NCBI GenBank assembly: GCA_035517775.1
Contig: DATIYF010000082.1
Span: forward strand, 1 to 64,000
Direction of reading: 5' to 3'
DNA length: 64,000 bases
Source of the DNA: DATIYF01 sp035517775
GTDB lineage: Bacteria; Acidobacteriota; Terriglobia; Terriglobales; Acidobacteriaceae
The notes beneath the pieces are model-generated. The model did not search any database and had not been told where the DNA came from. It saw only the letters and a list, made by a program, of their open reading frames with translations. The position numbers and the translations under genes were made by a program. Positions 8,861 to 17,646 of the stretch are shown here, one piece after another (position 1 is the first letter of the stretch; each line of letters opens with the position of its first letter).

Positions 8861-9982
8861 ATGAATCGGGCAGACCTTGGGTGCAGGGTCGCGGTCGTTC
8901 TGACATTGCTGACGCTGTCGCTCAGCACGTCAGCAGAAACGCGGGTCACAAAGCAGCCCTTCGGAAAAATGCCGGATGGAACTTCGGTGGATATTTATAC
9001 CCTCAAAAGCAAGACCATCGAAGCCAGGATCATCACCTATGGCGGACGCATTCAGTCTCTGAAAGTTCCGGACCACGCTGGCAAAGTGGATGACGTTGTC
9101 CTTGGCTTTGACAGCCTGGAGGGATACCTGGCGAATCCCGGGCCTTTTTTCGGGGCCATCATCGGGCGTTACGCCAATCGTATCGCCCATGGTGAGTTCA
9201 AGCTCGACGGCAAGACCTATACCTTGCCTAAGAATGATGGCGAAAACACTCTTCACGGCGGCCCCGAGGGTTTCGACAAAAAGGTCTGGAAGGGGGAAGA
9301 AATTCCCAACGGAATCAAGCTTTCACTGGTGAGCAAAGACGGAGATGAAGGCTTTCCCGGTACGCTCACAGCAGTCGTGAAGTACACATTGGTTGGCAGC
9401 GTGCTCCACATTGACTACGCCGCAACCACAACTAAAGACACAGTGGTCAACCTGACCAACCACTCCTACTTCAACCTTTCCGGGCAAGGCAATGGAACCA
9501 TCCTGCACGACGAAGTGAAGATTGATGCCTCTCATTTCACACCGGTGAACACCAATCTGATTCCCACCGGAGTTCTGGAGCCGGTGGCGGGCACACCCTT
9601 CGATTTCCGCAAGCCTGCGGCGGTCGGCGCCCGGATTGACGATGACAATGAGCAGCTTAAGAACGGCAAGGGCTACGACCATAATTGGGTTCTGGATAAA
9701 TCTGCGGGCAAATTCGGGGAAGCTGCGGAAGTTTACGATCCGCAGACGGGCCGCGTTCTTAGCGTGCTGACTACTCAGCCCGGTGTCCAATTTTATACGG
9801 GAAATTTTCTGGATGGGACGATCCACGGCAAGGATGGAAAGGCGTATCTCCACCGGGGAGCTCTGTGCCTGGAGACGCAGCATTTTCCAGATTCGCCCAA
9901 TCAACCCAAGTTTCCCAGCACCGAGCTGAAGCCGGGGCAACAATATCACCAGGTAACGGAGTTCCGCTTTTCGAGCCGGTGA
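8861..9982 (+). CDS. galM: Exported aldose 1-epimerase (mutarotase)
   Basis: The start ATG follows AGGAG by 5 bases. A signal peptide (about residues 1-25, ending STSA) sends it to the periplasm. Family motifs are present: NRIAHGEFKLDGKTY, a catalytic His region (NTLHGG; NHSYFNLSG) and the catalytic Glu region near the C-terminus (LETQHFPDSPN). GalM-type enzymes interconvert alpha and beta anomers of aldoses such as galactose, glucose or L-arabinose. Next to an arabinofuranosidase, it probably handles freshly released L-arabinose before transport. Length (373) is normal for exported members. It follows the GH51 gene by 49 bases and precedes lacI. Confidence 0.9.
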   Translation: MNRADLGCRVAVVLTLLTLSLSTSAETRVTKQPFGKMPDGTSVDIYTLKSKTIEARIITYGGRIQSLKVPDHAGKVDDVVLGFDSLEGYLANPGPFFGAIIGRYANRIAHGEFKLDGKTYTLPKNDGENTLHGGPEGFDKKVWKGEEIPNGIKLSLVSKDGDEGFPGTLTAVVKYTLVGSVLHIDYAATTTKDTVVNLTNHSYFNLSGQGNGTILHDEVKIDASHFTPVNTNLIPTGVLEPVAGTPFDFRKPAAVGARIDDDNEQLKNGKGYDHNWVLDKSAGKFGEAAEVYDPQTGRVLSVLTTQPGVQFYTGNFLDGTIHGKDGKAYLHRGALCLETQHFPDSPNQPKFPSTELKPGQQYHQVTEFRFSSR

Positions 9983-10069
9983 GGCCGGGTTGCGCCAGAC
10001 AGGGGAGTGGATCGCGGCCGGCAGCCGCTGGGGGAAATAGAGCTTCCGAGATCAGCACCTGCTAACGCC

Positions 10070-11083
10070 ATGGACATCAAGGAAATCGCGAAGCGCGCCA
10101 GGGTCTCAGCGGCCACGGTGTCTCGCACCATCAATCACGTGCCCACGGTAGATCCCCAGTTGGCCAAGCGCGTCTGGAAGATTGTGGACGAGCTCGGGTA
10201 CTACCCGAACCGCCAGGCGCGGGCGCTGGTTTCGGGCAAGACGAGAATCTTCGGCCTGATCGTGTCTGAGATCACGAACCCCTTCTTTCCCGAGATCGTC
10301 CAGTCCTTTGAGGACACGGCAGTACAGCACAATTACGAAATTCTGCTGACTTCTACGGTCCATGACCGCAAGCGCATGGAGATTTCGGTGCGGCGGATGA
10401 TCGAGCGCCGCGTAGATGGAGTTGCCGTCCTGACCTTCGGCATGGAAGAGGCGCTGCTCGAGGATGTTCGCTTTCGTAAAGTTCCTCTGGTCTTTGTGGA
10501 CGTGGGCCCCGATATTGCCGGGGTCCGCACCATCTCGGTGAACTATCAGCATGGCATCCGGCAGGCAGTGCAACATATCGCCGCGCTGAGACACAAGCGC
10601 GTGGCTTTCATTGCCGGCCCGCTGTACCTGAAGTCGGCGGTGGCCCGCAAGGCGGCGTTCGAAACCTCGATGCACGAGATTGGCGCGGAAATCCACCCCG
10701 GGCTGGTGGTAGAGGGAGATCACACCATGGAAGGCGGCATGCGCGCGCTCACCCGGCTCATGGCATCGCCCGAGCCGCCCACCGCCATCCTTTGCTCCAA
10801 CGACATGACCGCCATCGGCGTGATGCGGCGGGCCTATGATTCCGGAATCATCATTCCTCGCGATCTCTCCGTGGTCGGCTTTGACGATATCCACCTGGCG
10901 CAGTTCATGACTCCATCCCTTACCAGCGTGCAGATGTCGCAGACCGAGCTTGCCCGGCTGGCGTTTCAGGCGCTGCTTGACGCCGTGGAGGGCAAGGTCC
11001 CCGGCGCTGATCGCCGAAAGTACGAACTGCAAACCAACCTTATTTTGAGAAAGTCCACTGCGCTCGCCCCGGGGCTACCATAA
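10070..11083 (+). CDS. LacI-family transcriptional regulator
   Basis: The start at 10070 gives the canonical N-terminus MDIKEIAKRARVSAATVSR, a LacI helix-turn-helix at residues 2-25 with a hinge helix near 50. The GTG at 10007 would add 21 atypical residues. The rest is a periplasmic-binding-protein-like sensor domain (FGLIVSEITNPFF at about 60, SNDMTAIGVM and GFDDIHLAQF further on). Total is 337 residues, the usual size. LacI regulators usually repress sugar genes until a sugar or sugar phosphate binds. It is last in the GH51-galM operon, and three matching operator-like sites lie at the locus promoters, so it is the obvious candidate regulator. The inducer is unknown. Confidence 0.9.
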   Translation: MDIKEIAKRARVSAATVSRTINHVPTVDPQLAKRVWKIVDELGYYPNRQARALVSGKTRIFGLIVSEITNPFFPEIVQSFEDTAVQHNYEILLTSTVHDRKRMEISVRRMIERRVDGVAVLTFGMEEALLEDVRFRKVPLVFVDVGPDIAGVRTISVNYQHGIRQAVQHIAALRHKRVAFIAGPLYLKSAVARKAAFETSMHEIGAEIHPGLVVEGDHTMEGGMRALTRLMASPEPPTAILCSNDMTAIGVMRRAYDSGIIIPRDLSVVGFDDIHLAQFMTPSLTSVQMSQTELARLAFQALLDAVEGKVPGADRRKYELQTNLILRKSTALAPGLP

Positions 11084-11189
11084 CGGGGGCGGAATTTGCT
11101 GAAATCTCTGGTTCCGGCATCTCAGCCCGCCAGGGGACCTGACGCTTTCTGGGTTCTGACGCCTACGTCGCGCAACCGCGCGCTGACGC

Positions 11190-12590
11190 TCAGCCAACCT
11201 TCTGCGCGGTGCGCCATCCGGCTGCGTATGAGGTCCGCGCCACCTCGGCATAAGGCACTGGGCTGACGATGGCTCGAATCTCCGCCTGCACGTGGCGCTC
11301 TACCGTCGGCTTGGACGATCCGCCGTTCTCTTCACCCCAGACCAAGGTCACCTCAGTGCCGTGCGTGGTGTGCTCTTCATCGAGAATCGCCAAGGTCAGC
11401 ATCTTGCCCTCGTTGGCGCTGTAGCCGCACCAGGTGGAAATGCCGATCAGGCGGCCATCGCGCAACACCTTGTCATAGGGCAGGGTGGCATACACCGCGG
11501 AGGGAAAATCAAAATACTTCACGCGGTCTCGTTTCTGAAACATGGTGCTGATGGCGCGAGTGACATCTTCGCTGTCCAGGGCCAGCGTCACTTTCTTCCG
11601 GTGCGGCTGATTCGCAATCTTCTCGAGGGCCTCTCTCCCAATGAACTCGTGATCGAACTTCACGATGGGCCCGTAGCCGAGATCGTAGGGAGTAAGGTAA
11701 TAATCCTTGATGTTGTCGGAGTAGAAACTGCCGCCGAGCGAAGCGATCGCTTCGTATCCATTCGCCGGCAGCCACTGCCGGTAAGCCTTCATCTTTTCGC
11801 CAGAATAGACGGCCGGCATAGGGGAGGGAATCCATCCCGATTCGAGCGTGTTCGAGGAGTACGCCCGGGCGCCGACCAGGCGAAGGCCGAACTCCTCGCC
11901 GGCCTCTACCAGCGCGGCTTTGACGGCCTCGCCATCCTGCCAGGGGCCAAATAATTCCAGCCCCGGCTGCCCTGCCATGCCATGTCGCAAGGCACGCACG
12001 CTGCGCCCTGCGATGCTGACTGCGGTCATGTGGAAGAACTTGAGCTCCGGCGCCGCCTTGCCAGTGGCCTTTTCGATCACCCTCATTGCAGTGGGGCCCT
12101 GCACCTGGTAGCGGTAGGCTTTGCGGACAATAGGACCCGGCCTGGCGACTGACCGCTCATCGCGCTCAATTTTTACTTTGTAGCCGCCGGCTTCGCTGTG
12201 GTACTGCACCCAGTTGTGGACCGAGGGGCGGCCGACCAGGTTGAACGAGTTCTCATCGAGATAAAACAGAATCACATCGCCAATCACATAGCCGTCATAG
12301 TTGCAGGCTACGAACTGCTTGGCGCGGTTGGGCTCGAACCCCTGGAAGCTGTTCACGCCGAGATCGGAGAACAACTTCAGCGCGTCCGGCCCTTCCACAT
12401 ACATGTCGGTCATGTGGTAGGACTGGTTATAAAGCACGCAGGTCTGCTGCCAGGCCCGCTGTTCGTCTCGCCAGTTGGAGTACTCAGGGGGAACTACCGG
12501 ATAGACATAGGGGCCGGTCTTCGAATTACGCAGAAGCCTTACAGGATTGCCGGCTGCCTGTAGCACTTCTTCCAAGCTGTTGTATTCCAC
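11190..12590 (-). CDS. LigM-like tetrahydrofolate-dependent aromatic O-demethylase (GcvT family)
   Basis: The GTG at 12590-12588 is preceded by AGAGGAG at 5 bases, whereas the upstream ATG at 12608 has no ribosome binding site, so I prefer GTG (466 residues). The protein is a full-length GcvT-fold enzyme and resembles Sphingobium LigM closely as I recall it: NWRDEQRAW, YNQSYHM, GYVIGDVILFYL, LRHGMAGQPG, RAYSSNTLESGW, WGEENGG. LigM moves the methyl group of vanillate or 3-O-methylgallate to tetrahydrofolate, giving protocatechuate or gallate and 5-methyl-THF. The Tyr of RAYSS and the Arg of NLVGR match residues I recall as important in LigM. The divergent GntR regulator and the nearby ferulate ligase support an aromatic role. 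Confidence 0.85.
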   Translation of the reverse strand: MEYNSLEEVLQAAGNPVRLLRNSKTGPYVYPVVPPEYSNWRDEQRAWQQTCVLYNQSYHMTDMYVEGPDALKLFSDLGVNSFQGFEPNRAKQFVACNYDGYVIGDVILFYLDENSFNLVGRPSVHNWVQYHSEAGGYKVKIERDERSVARPGPIVRKAYRYQVQGPTAMRVIEKATGKAAPELKFFHMTAVSIAGRSVRALRHGMAGQPGLELFGPWQDGEAVKAALVEAGEEFGLRLVGARAYSSNTLESGWIPSPMPAVYSGEKMKAYRQWLPANGYEAIASLGGSFYSDNIKDYYLTPYDLGYGPIVKFDHEFIGREALEKIANQPHRKKVTLALDSEDVTRAISTMFQKRDRVKYFDFPSAVYATLPYDKVLRDGRLIGISTWCGYSANEGKMLTLAILDEEHTTHGTEVTLVWGEENGGSSKPTVERHVQAEIRAIVSPVPYAEVARTSYAAGWRTAQKVG

Positions 12591-13026
12591 GGCTGCTCCT
12601 CTGATCATCCGCGTGGAACAGGAGGCTGCGCTTCAAGCCGTCAAGTTCGTCGCAGATTGTATGCGGCGAGCGGAACGGGGTCAAAGCGTTTTGCATTCTC
12701 TTTCAAGAATTTCGTATGCACTGAAGCCTTGTCAAGAGGGACCGGAAATGTCTGTTGCCAAATTTTAGATATTAATTAACCTTTTGTTTATCTGTTGGTT
12801 ACGTTTTATGTTTCGAGTGTCAGATGTAATTATTTCACGAGCGATGAAATCTTGTGTTTTGGATGCATTTTCCCGCATCCATTGCCGCGCAATCTGATGG
12901 CTTGAGCCGGCTGCGGCCCGTTTCTGCCGAAAGCAGCCGAGCCCCGAGGAATTGCCTGAGACATATGGAGTTGATAACATCCCGCTGGGCTTCGGAAAAC
13001 CCCGATTTGCCCTGCGTTTGATCCCC
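12591..13026. other. AT-rich divergent control region, demethylase / GntR regulator
   Basis: No gene is seen in these 436 bases, and the middle (about 12765-12860) is clearly more AT-rich than its surroundings. Candidate elements are a CG-centred dyad (12681-12694), CGTATGCACT (12713-12722, like a site at 17512-17521), TTAATTAA near 12773, and a perfect 6-bp inverted repeat at 12832-12850. Confidence 0.4.
12832..12850. promoter_or_regulatory. Inverted repeat in the demethylase/GntR region
   Basis: ATTTCA (12832-12837) and TGAAAT (12845-12850) are perfect inverted repeats around a 7-base spacer. The position, between divergent genes with a GntR regulator, fits an operator. No consensus is matched. 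Confidence 0.25.
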
Positions 13027-13770
13027 ATGGCCGGTAAAAATTCGCGCGTCATTGTCAGAATTCGGGAAATGGTCTTGCATGGCGAACTCGCTCCCGGCCA
13101 GCGTGTGCGCGAGGTCGAATTAGCCAACAAGCTCGGCGTCTCTCGCACGCCGGTTCGGGAGTCGCTGCCTATCCTGGCGCAAGAGGGAGTGCTGACCCAG
13201 CTCGATACCCGCGGTTTTGTGGTCCGGGCGTTTACGCCGCAGGAGATCATGGACGCCATTGACGTGCGCGGCGTGCTGGAAGGCCTGGCCGCCCGCATGC
13301 TCACCGAGCAAGGCGCGCCCCGCCGGCTTCAGCAGTCGTTACATGAGTGCCTTCGTGAGGGGGACGCGATTCTGGTCAAAGGCTACGTGGTTGCCTCCGA
13401 CGAAGCTCGCTACGGCGACATGAACAAGCAACTTCATTCCCTGATCGTGCAGGGCTCGGGCAGCAAAGTGATCGCGGACGCGATCGAGCGCAATGACCGG
13501 ATACCCTTTGCCGCGGCCCACGCCATCGCCTTCGACCGGGTGGACCTCCCGCGCATGTACAGTTCGCTCAGTTTCGCCCACCAGCAACATCACAACATTG
13601 TTCAGGCGATTGAAAATGGCGAGAGTGCGCGGGTGGCGGCGCTCATGTTCGAGCATGCCTGCGGGGCCAAGATCAGCATCAATCTGGCGCGCACGGCATG
13701 GCGCGCAGGCGGGGAGAACAGCAAAGGCATGTCGTTCGAGCAGAACAATGGCAAAGGCGTTCAGGAGTAG
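13027..13770 (+). CDS. GntR-family (FCD/VanR-type) transcriptional regulator
   Basis: I use the ATG at 13027 (MAGKNSRVI), which places the winged helix at residues 5-75 (GELAPGQRVREVELANKLGVSRTPVRE). A TTG at 12952 with GAGGA close upstream is an alternative. The C-terminal part is an all-helical FCD effector domain with Asp and His residues spaced as metal ligands. FCD regulators, including VanR of vanillate operons, release DNA when a carboxylate ligand binds. It is transcribed away from the LigM-like demethylase, so control of that gene by vanillate or a similar acid is likely, though inferred. The last 25 residues are Asn/Gly-rich and probably disordered. Confidence 0.85.
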   Translation: MAGKNSRVIVRIREMVLHGELAPGQRVREVELANKLGVSRTPVRESLPILAQEGVLTQLDTRGFVVRAFTPQEIMDAIDVRGVLEGLAARMLTEQGAPRRLQQSLHECLREGDAILVKGYVVASDEARYGDMNKQLHSLIVQGSGSKVIADAIERNDRIPFAAAHAIAFDRVDLPRMYSSLSFAHQQHHNIVQAIENGESARVAALMFEHACGAKISINLARTAWRAGGENSKGMSFEQNNGKGVQE

Positions 13771-13791
13771 AGCCTTTCGCGGAAAGCTGCG

Positions 13792-14721
13792 TCAGCGGCG
13801 CTTGCGTCTTGTGCCGGCACGTGCGCCGCGGCCCAGGGCGTCGGCAAGGCGTTTCCAGGAGAATGGCCGTGCATCCTGGAATGCAAGGTCCTTTGCAGCC
13901 ATCTGATTGACGAACTGTTGGTGGCGATGGGCGGTAGCCAGCGCCATCCGCGGCTCGACTCCGACTTCGCGCAGCGCCTCAGCCACTTGCCGCATTTCGG
14001 CGGCGCGCCGGCGCCCATGCTCGGCGACGCGGCTGACGAGATAGTCCGGCAAATCGTCGTCCCAGCCCATGCCCGGGTAAGACGCTGCAAGCGATTCCAG
14101 GACGGCCTCTTCCGCCCTATACTTCCGCGCGCCGAACAGGCACTCGATGGCCAGTGCTTCCAGGCCCTTCATCACCACGCTGCGGCACATTTTTACCGCC
14201 GACGCAACTCCGATTTCATCACTCAAAGCCCTCGCATTCATGCCCAGCGCCTGAAGGCAAGCGCCGGCCTCTGCGGCGTGGGGCCCGCCCAGCAGCATCG
14301 GAACCTTCAGCCGCTGCGGCGGCACCGGCGCCATGACGGCGGATTCCACGAAATGCGCTTTGCTCTTTGCGATATATCGAGCGGCCAGTCGCTTGGTCTG
14401 GGGCGAAACGGCGTTGATGTCCAGGAAAATCTGGCCGGTGCGAAGGCTCTTTGCCGCTTCCTTCGCCACCGCGAGCGACGAAGACGCGGTCACCGCCGAA
14501 ATCACAATCTGGGCCTCGCAGATGCAGTGCTCTAGATCATCGGCCGCTTCTACTCCGCAAGCCTTCGCCCTCGAGAGCATCCCCCGGCGGTGTTGCTTGG
14601 ACTTCAGCAGAATATCGAACACGCGCACCGACGCGCCTTGCCGGGCAATGTCTTCTGCAAAGATTCCGCCGGCTTCGCCAAAGCCAATAATGGCAATTTG
14701 CTCAACCGATGAAGTGGCCAT
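13792..14721 (-). CDS. NAD(P)-binding dehydrogenase with DUF1932 domain
   Basis: This 309-residue protein has an N-terminal Rossmann fold (IAIIGFGEAGG, residues 9-19), then a hydroxyacid-dehydrogenase-like linker (FLDINAVSP). The all-helical C-terminal part (about 185-260, VKMCRSVVMKGLEAL onward) is the DUF1932 type found in 6-phosphogluconate-dehydrogenase-like proteins. Substrates of DUF1932 enzymes are mostly unknown; several sit in aromatic-acid loci. The C-terminus is unusually basic (ARAGTRRKRR). It converges on the GntR gene, 21 bases apart, and diverges from the thioesterase. I would not call it phosphogluconate dehydrogenase: the sugar-phosphate part is missing. Confidence 0.75.
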   Translation of the reverse strand: MATSSVEQIAIIGFGEAGGIFAEDIARQGASVRVFDILLKSKQHRRGMLSRAKACGVEAADDLEHCICEAQIVISAVTASSSLAVAKEAAKSLRTGQIFLDINAVSPQTKRLAARYIAKSKAHFVESAVMAPVPPQRLKVPMLLGGPHAAEAGACLQALGMNARALSDEIGVASAVKMCRSVVMKGLEALAIECLFGARKYRAEEAVLESLAASYPGMGWDDDLPDYLVSRVAEHGRRRAAEMRQVAEALREVGVEPRMALATAHRHQQFVNQMAAKDLAFQDARPFSWKRLADALGRGARAGTRRKRR

Positions 14722-14928
14722 GGTTCCCTTTGAATGGAGGGATGTTCCCCTCCAACATTCACTACACGCAGCAGTTCAAATTTGCAATAAGTTAAGCTCG
14801 CCGCTGCTCTCTAGGGCGAGCGCCCATGGTCTGCTTCCGCACTGCAACATTGACAACCGTCTGAGCCTCTCATACTCTCCATTGAAATCGAGGCGAACGA
14901 GCAACGCATCGTCCCATGGCCAACTTCT

Positions 14929-15357
14929 ATGCTGATCAATCGCCGCACCATGCGCATCGAATGGGGTGATTGCGACCCCGGAGGAATCGTGTACTTCCCA
15001 CGCTACTTCGAGTACTTCGATATTTGCACCCGAGCGTTGTTTGAGCGCGCAGGTTTTTCCAAACGCGACCTCATGAACCTGTATGGTATCGGCGGTATTC
15101 CCATGGTAAACGTGGAAGCTCGCTTCATGGCCCCATCGCGCTTCGGGGAAGATGTGGTGGTCGAGTCCTCAGTGGCAAAATGGGGGAACAGCAGCTTCGT
15201 TGTGCAGCATCGCCTCATGAGGGGGGACGTGCTGGCGGCGGAGTGCTTCGAGACCAGGGTCTGGGTGGCGTACCGCGCGGGAGACGCTGAGAACTTTGAG
15301 GCGCGCCCGATTCCCCCGGAAGTGAAGCACAGATTCACCGCCGCCGCAGTTGAGTGA
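14929..15357 (+). CDS. 4-hydroxybenzoyl-CoA thioesterase-like hotdog protein
   Basis: The single hotdog domain carries WGDCDPGGIVYFPRYFEYFD at residues 12-31. D16 matches the catalytic Asp17 of Pseudomonas 4-hydroxybenzoyl-CoA thioesterase (GDCDPAGIVWYP), and the enzyme has the same length class (142 residues). Such enzymes hydrolyse aromatic acyl-CoAs to the free acid and CoA. It ends where a feruloyl-CoA-synthetase-like gene begins (that gene's alternative GTG overlaps this stop), so the two are probably one operon. It may release vanillate or 4-hydroxybenzoate from CoA, or recycle CoA. The substrate is inferred from motif and context. Confidence 0.82.
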   Translation: MLINRRTMRIEWGDCDPGGIVYFPRYFEYFDICTRALFERAGFSKRDLMNLYGIGGIPMVNVEARFMAPSRFGEDVVVESSVAKWGNSSFVVQHRLMRGDVLAAECFETRVWVAYRAGDAENFEARPIPPEVKHRFTAAAVE

Positions 15358-15371
15358 GCGGAACGGGTGGC

Positions 15372-17309
15372 ATGTCTGCACCCGCGAAATCGACTAGCCA
15401 TGAACTCAGCCACCACCAGGGCTTTGGCTTGAGCACGATTAAAGACCAGAAGAATTTGCTTGATGCCCCGCTGCGCCCGGTGCGCTTCTTTGCGCCCGAG
15501 GTCGAGTTGGCGCCGCTCCCCGATGGCACGCTGCTGATGCGGGCCGCCGAGCCGCTGGCCGACTACGACCACCGCATCGGCCACTGGCTGGATCACTGGG
15601 CAAAAGAAGCTCCGAACCGGGCGTTCATCGTCGAACAAACTCTCGCCGCCGAGCGGACCATCACCTACCGCGAGGTCCGGGAACAGGCGCTCGCGCTTGC
15701 CGAGGGGATGCTGGCTCACGACCTTGGCCCCGAACGTCCTCTGGCCATACTCGCCGCTAACGGCATAGATCATGCCTTGATCATGCTGGCGGCGTTGTAT
15801 ATCGGCATTCCCATCGCTCCCATCGCGCCCGCCTACGCCCTGCAAAGCACCGACTACCTGAAGCTGGCGCACAGCTTCCGGCTGCTGACGCCGGGCATGA
15901 TCATTGTCGAGGATGGCGCCCTCTATCGAAATGCCATCGAGCATTCTCTGGAAGCTGACATTCCGGTCCTGGCTTTGCGCAATTCCCCGGCAGGCGGGCG
16001 GATGAAAGACGTGGCATGGCTGCGGGGTGATGGCAATCGCCGTGACGATGTCGCAAAAGCTGCGCATCGGGTCGGCCGGAGCACCTTCGCCAAATATCTG
16101 TTTACCTCCGGTTCCACCGGCATGCCTAAGGCTGTGATCAATACTCACGGCATGCTGTGTGCCAACTCGCAAATGAAGAGGCAGATTGCTCCGGTCATTG
16201 CCGATGAACCGCCGGTGATGGTGGATTGGGCCCCCTGGAATCACACCGCCGGCGGCAACAGCAATTTTCACATCGTTCTTCATAACGGCGGGACGCTGTA
16301 CATTGACCCCGGTAAGCCGACTGCTGCACTGTTCGGCCCGAGCCTGGACTTATTGCGGCGGGTTTCGCCGACTATCTATTTCAACGTGCCGCGTGGCTAT
16401 GAGCTTCTGGTCCCGTATCTCGAAGAAGATCGCGCTTTTCGTGAGCACTTCTTCCGGCGGCTGAAATTTCTCTGGTATGCGGCCGCTTCCATGCAGCCTG
16501 CGACCTGGTTCGCGCTGGAGCGCCTGGCGGTGGAAGCGACCGGCTGTAGAATTCTGATCGTTACGGGCTTGGGCATGACGGAGACCAGCCCCATCGCGCT
16601 CTTCGGCAACCGCGAGGCCAGCGCTCCCGGGGTGGTGGGCATTCCCGTGCCGGGAGTCGAACTCAAGCTGGTTCCGCACGATAACAGCTTCGAGGCGCGC
16701 TATCGCGGCCCTAATGTCACCCCGGGTTACTGGCGCGATCCGGCCGCCACCCGCGCGGCCTTTGATGAAGATGGTTTCTTTCGCTCTGGAGATTTGCTGA
16801 GCTTCAACGATCCCCAGCGCCCGCGGGCCGGACTTCGTTTTGATGGCCGGGCGAATGAAGATTTCAAGCTTTCCTCCGGCACTCGCGTGGGCGCGGGAAA
16901 GCTGCGGCTCGATGCGCTCGATGCCCTGCGCCCGCTGGCCAGCGAAGTTGTGATTGTTGGCGCCGACCGCAACGATGTTCGCATGCTGATCTTTCCCGAC
17001 TGGGAGCAGTGCGCCCGCCTTGCTGCCGTAGATCCCGGCACACCTGCGGCGATAATCGCCTCCAATCCCACGCTGAGGGCGAATCTTCGGGCGCGGTTAG
17101 ACAACTTGGCCGCCGTCGCGACCGGCAGCTCGAATCGCGTTGTTGCTGCTCTATTAGTTGAGGTGCCGCCATCCCCAGCGGCCGGTGAACTGACGGAGAA
17201 GGGAACCGTCAACAGCCGGGCTTTGCAGCGGAACCGCCCTGAGCTGCTAAAGCTCTTGTTTGAGGAGCAGGATGGCCGCGTTCTGCGTCTGACAAGGTCG
17301 CTGCCCTAG
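15372..17309 (+). CDS. Feruloyl-CoA synthetase-like acyl-CoA ligase
   Basis: This is an AMP-forming (ANL) ligase with the P-loop YLFTSGSTGMPKAV near residue 225, GMTET near 395, and the hinge YRGPNVTPGYWRDP. It carries the signature WAPWNHTAGGNSNFHIVLHN, typical of proteins annotated as feruloyl-CoA synthase, where the second Gly pair differs from fatty-acyl ligases. Reaction: hydroxycinnamate + ATP + CoA to hydroxycinnamoyl-CoA. The ATG at 15372 is used; a GTG at 15354 overlaps the thioesterase stop and would allow coupling. No enoyl-CoA hydratase/aldolase, which would give vanillin, is in the window. Ferulate versus another aryl acid cannot be settled from sequence alone. Confidence 0.83.
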   Translation: MSAPAKSTSHELSHHQGFGLSTIKDQKNLLDAPLRPVRFFAPEVELAPLPDGTLLMRAAEPLADYDHRIGHWLDHWAKEAPNRAFIVEQTLAAERTITYREVREQALALAEGMLAHDLGPERPLAILAANGIDHALIMLAALYIGIPIAPIAPAYALQSTDYLKLAHSFRLLTPGMIIVEDGALYRNAIEHSLEADIPVLALRNSPAGGRMKDVAWLRGDGNRRDDVAKAAHRVGRSTFAKYLFTSGSTGMPKAVINTHGMLCANSQMKRQIAPVIADEPPVMVDWAPWNHTAGGNSNFHIVLHNGGTLYIDPGKPTAALFGPSLDLLRRVSPTIYFNVPRGYELLVPYLEEDRAFREHFFRRLKFLWYAAASMQPATWFALERLAVEATGCRILIVTGLGMTETSPIALFGNREASAPGVVGIPVPGVELKLVPHDNSFEARYRGPNVTPGYWRDPAATRAAFDEDGFFRSGDLLSFNDPQRPRAGLRFDGRANEDFKLSSGTRVGAGKLRLDALDALRPLASEVVIVGADRNDVRMLIFPDWEQCARLAAVDPGTPAAIIASNPTLRANLRARLDNLAAVATGSSNRVVAALLVEVPPSPAAGELTEKGTVNSRALQRNRPELLKLLFEEQDGRVLRLTRSLP

Positions 17310-17508
17310 AGCCAGCTGTTCGAAGCGCTGTCCCGAACCTCTCCGTCTCCAGTTTGCCGGTCACCTGCACCATCCCGCCTTTCATTTCTTCGATCGGTTT
17401 CAACCCGCAGACTGCTTTGCATGACGATGCATACATCCGGGCGGACATGCATTTGTCTCAGCGGCCAAAACCGCTTGTTCGGGGCAAGAATGTCCGCTGC
17501 TGGTCAAC

Positions 17509-17522
17509 AAGCGTATACACTT
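17509..17522. promoter_or_regulatory. GTATAC-centred dyad, possible GntR/FCD operator
   Basis: AAGCGTATACACTT is symmetric at 12 of 14 positions. FadR-subfamily GntR regulators often bind short dyads with a GTATAC-like core. It lies 6 bases upstream of the -35 of the receptor promoter, and CGTATGCACT at 12713-12722 shares nine of ten central bases. Confidence 0.35.
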
Positions 17523-17528
17523 TTGCGG

Positions 17529-17556
17529 TTGACTAACGATCAGGGGAGATGATAAT
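17529..17556 (+). promoter_or_regulatory. Probable sigma-70 promoter of the second Oar-like receptor
   Basis: TTGACT (17529-17534) and GATAAT (17551-17556) each match five of six consensus bases, with a 16-base spacer. The leader to the ATG at 17647 would be about 85 bases. Confidence 0.5.
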
Positions 17557-17646
17557 TACGTGCGGTCACAGGGGCGATCTTTTTAGCGGTAACGTGTTGA
17601 AACTGAATCCCCTAAGGCACTTCGAAGTAACCATCAGGAGGCGCCC

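Larger units (their letters stand above)
17310..17646. other. Intergenic region before the second Oar-like receptor
   Basis: No gene is supported in these 337 bases. A small hairpin, AGCGG (17460-17464) with CCGCT (17471-17475) followed by TTGTT, could be a weak stop for the ligase gene. The right half holds a GTATAC dyad and a good promoter. Confidence 0.35.

Noticed and set aside
12681..12694. TCAAAGCGTTTTGC as a fourth LacI operator of the arabinose locus
   Set aside because: On the other strand it reads GCAAAACGCTTTGA, with an extra A before the CG. It does not fit GCAAACGnTTnnC and lies in the aromatic block.
13792..14721. 6-phosphogluconate dehydrogenase
   Set aside because: Only the Rossmann domain and a DUF1932-type helical part are present. 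The long C-terminal sugar-phosphate domain of Gnd is absent.
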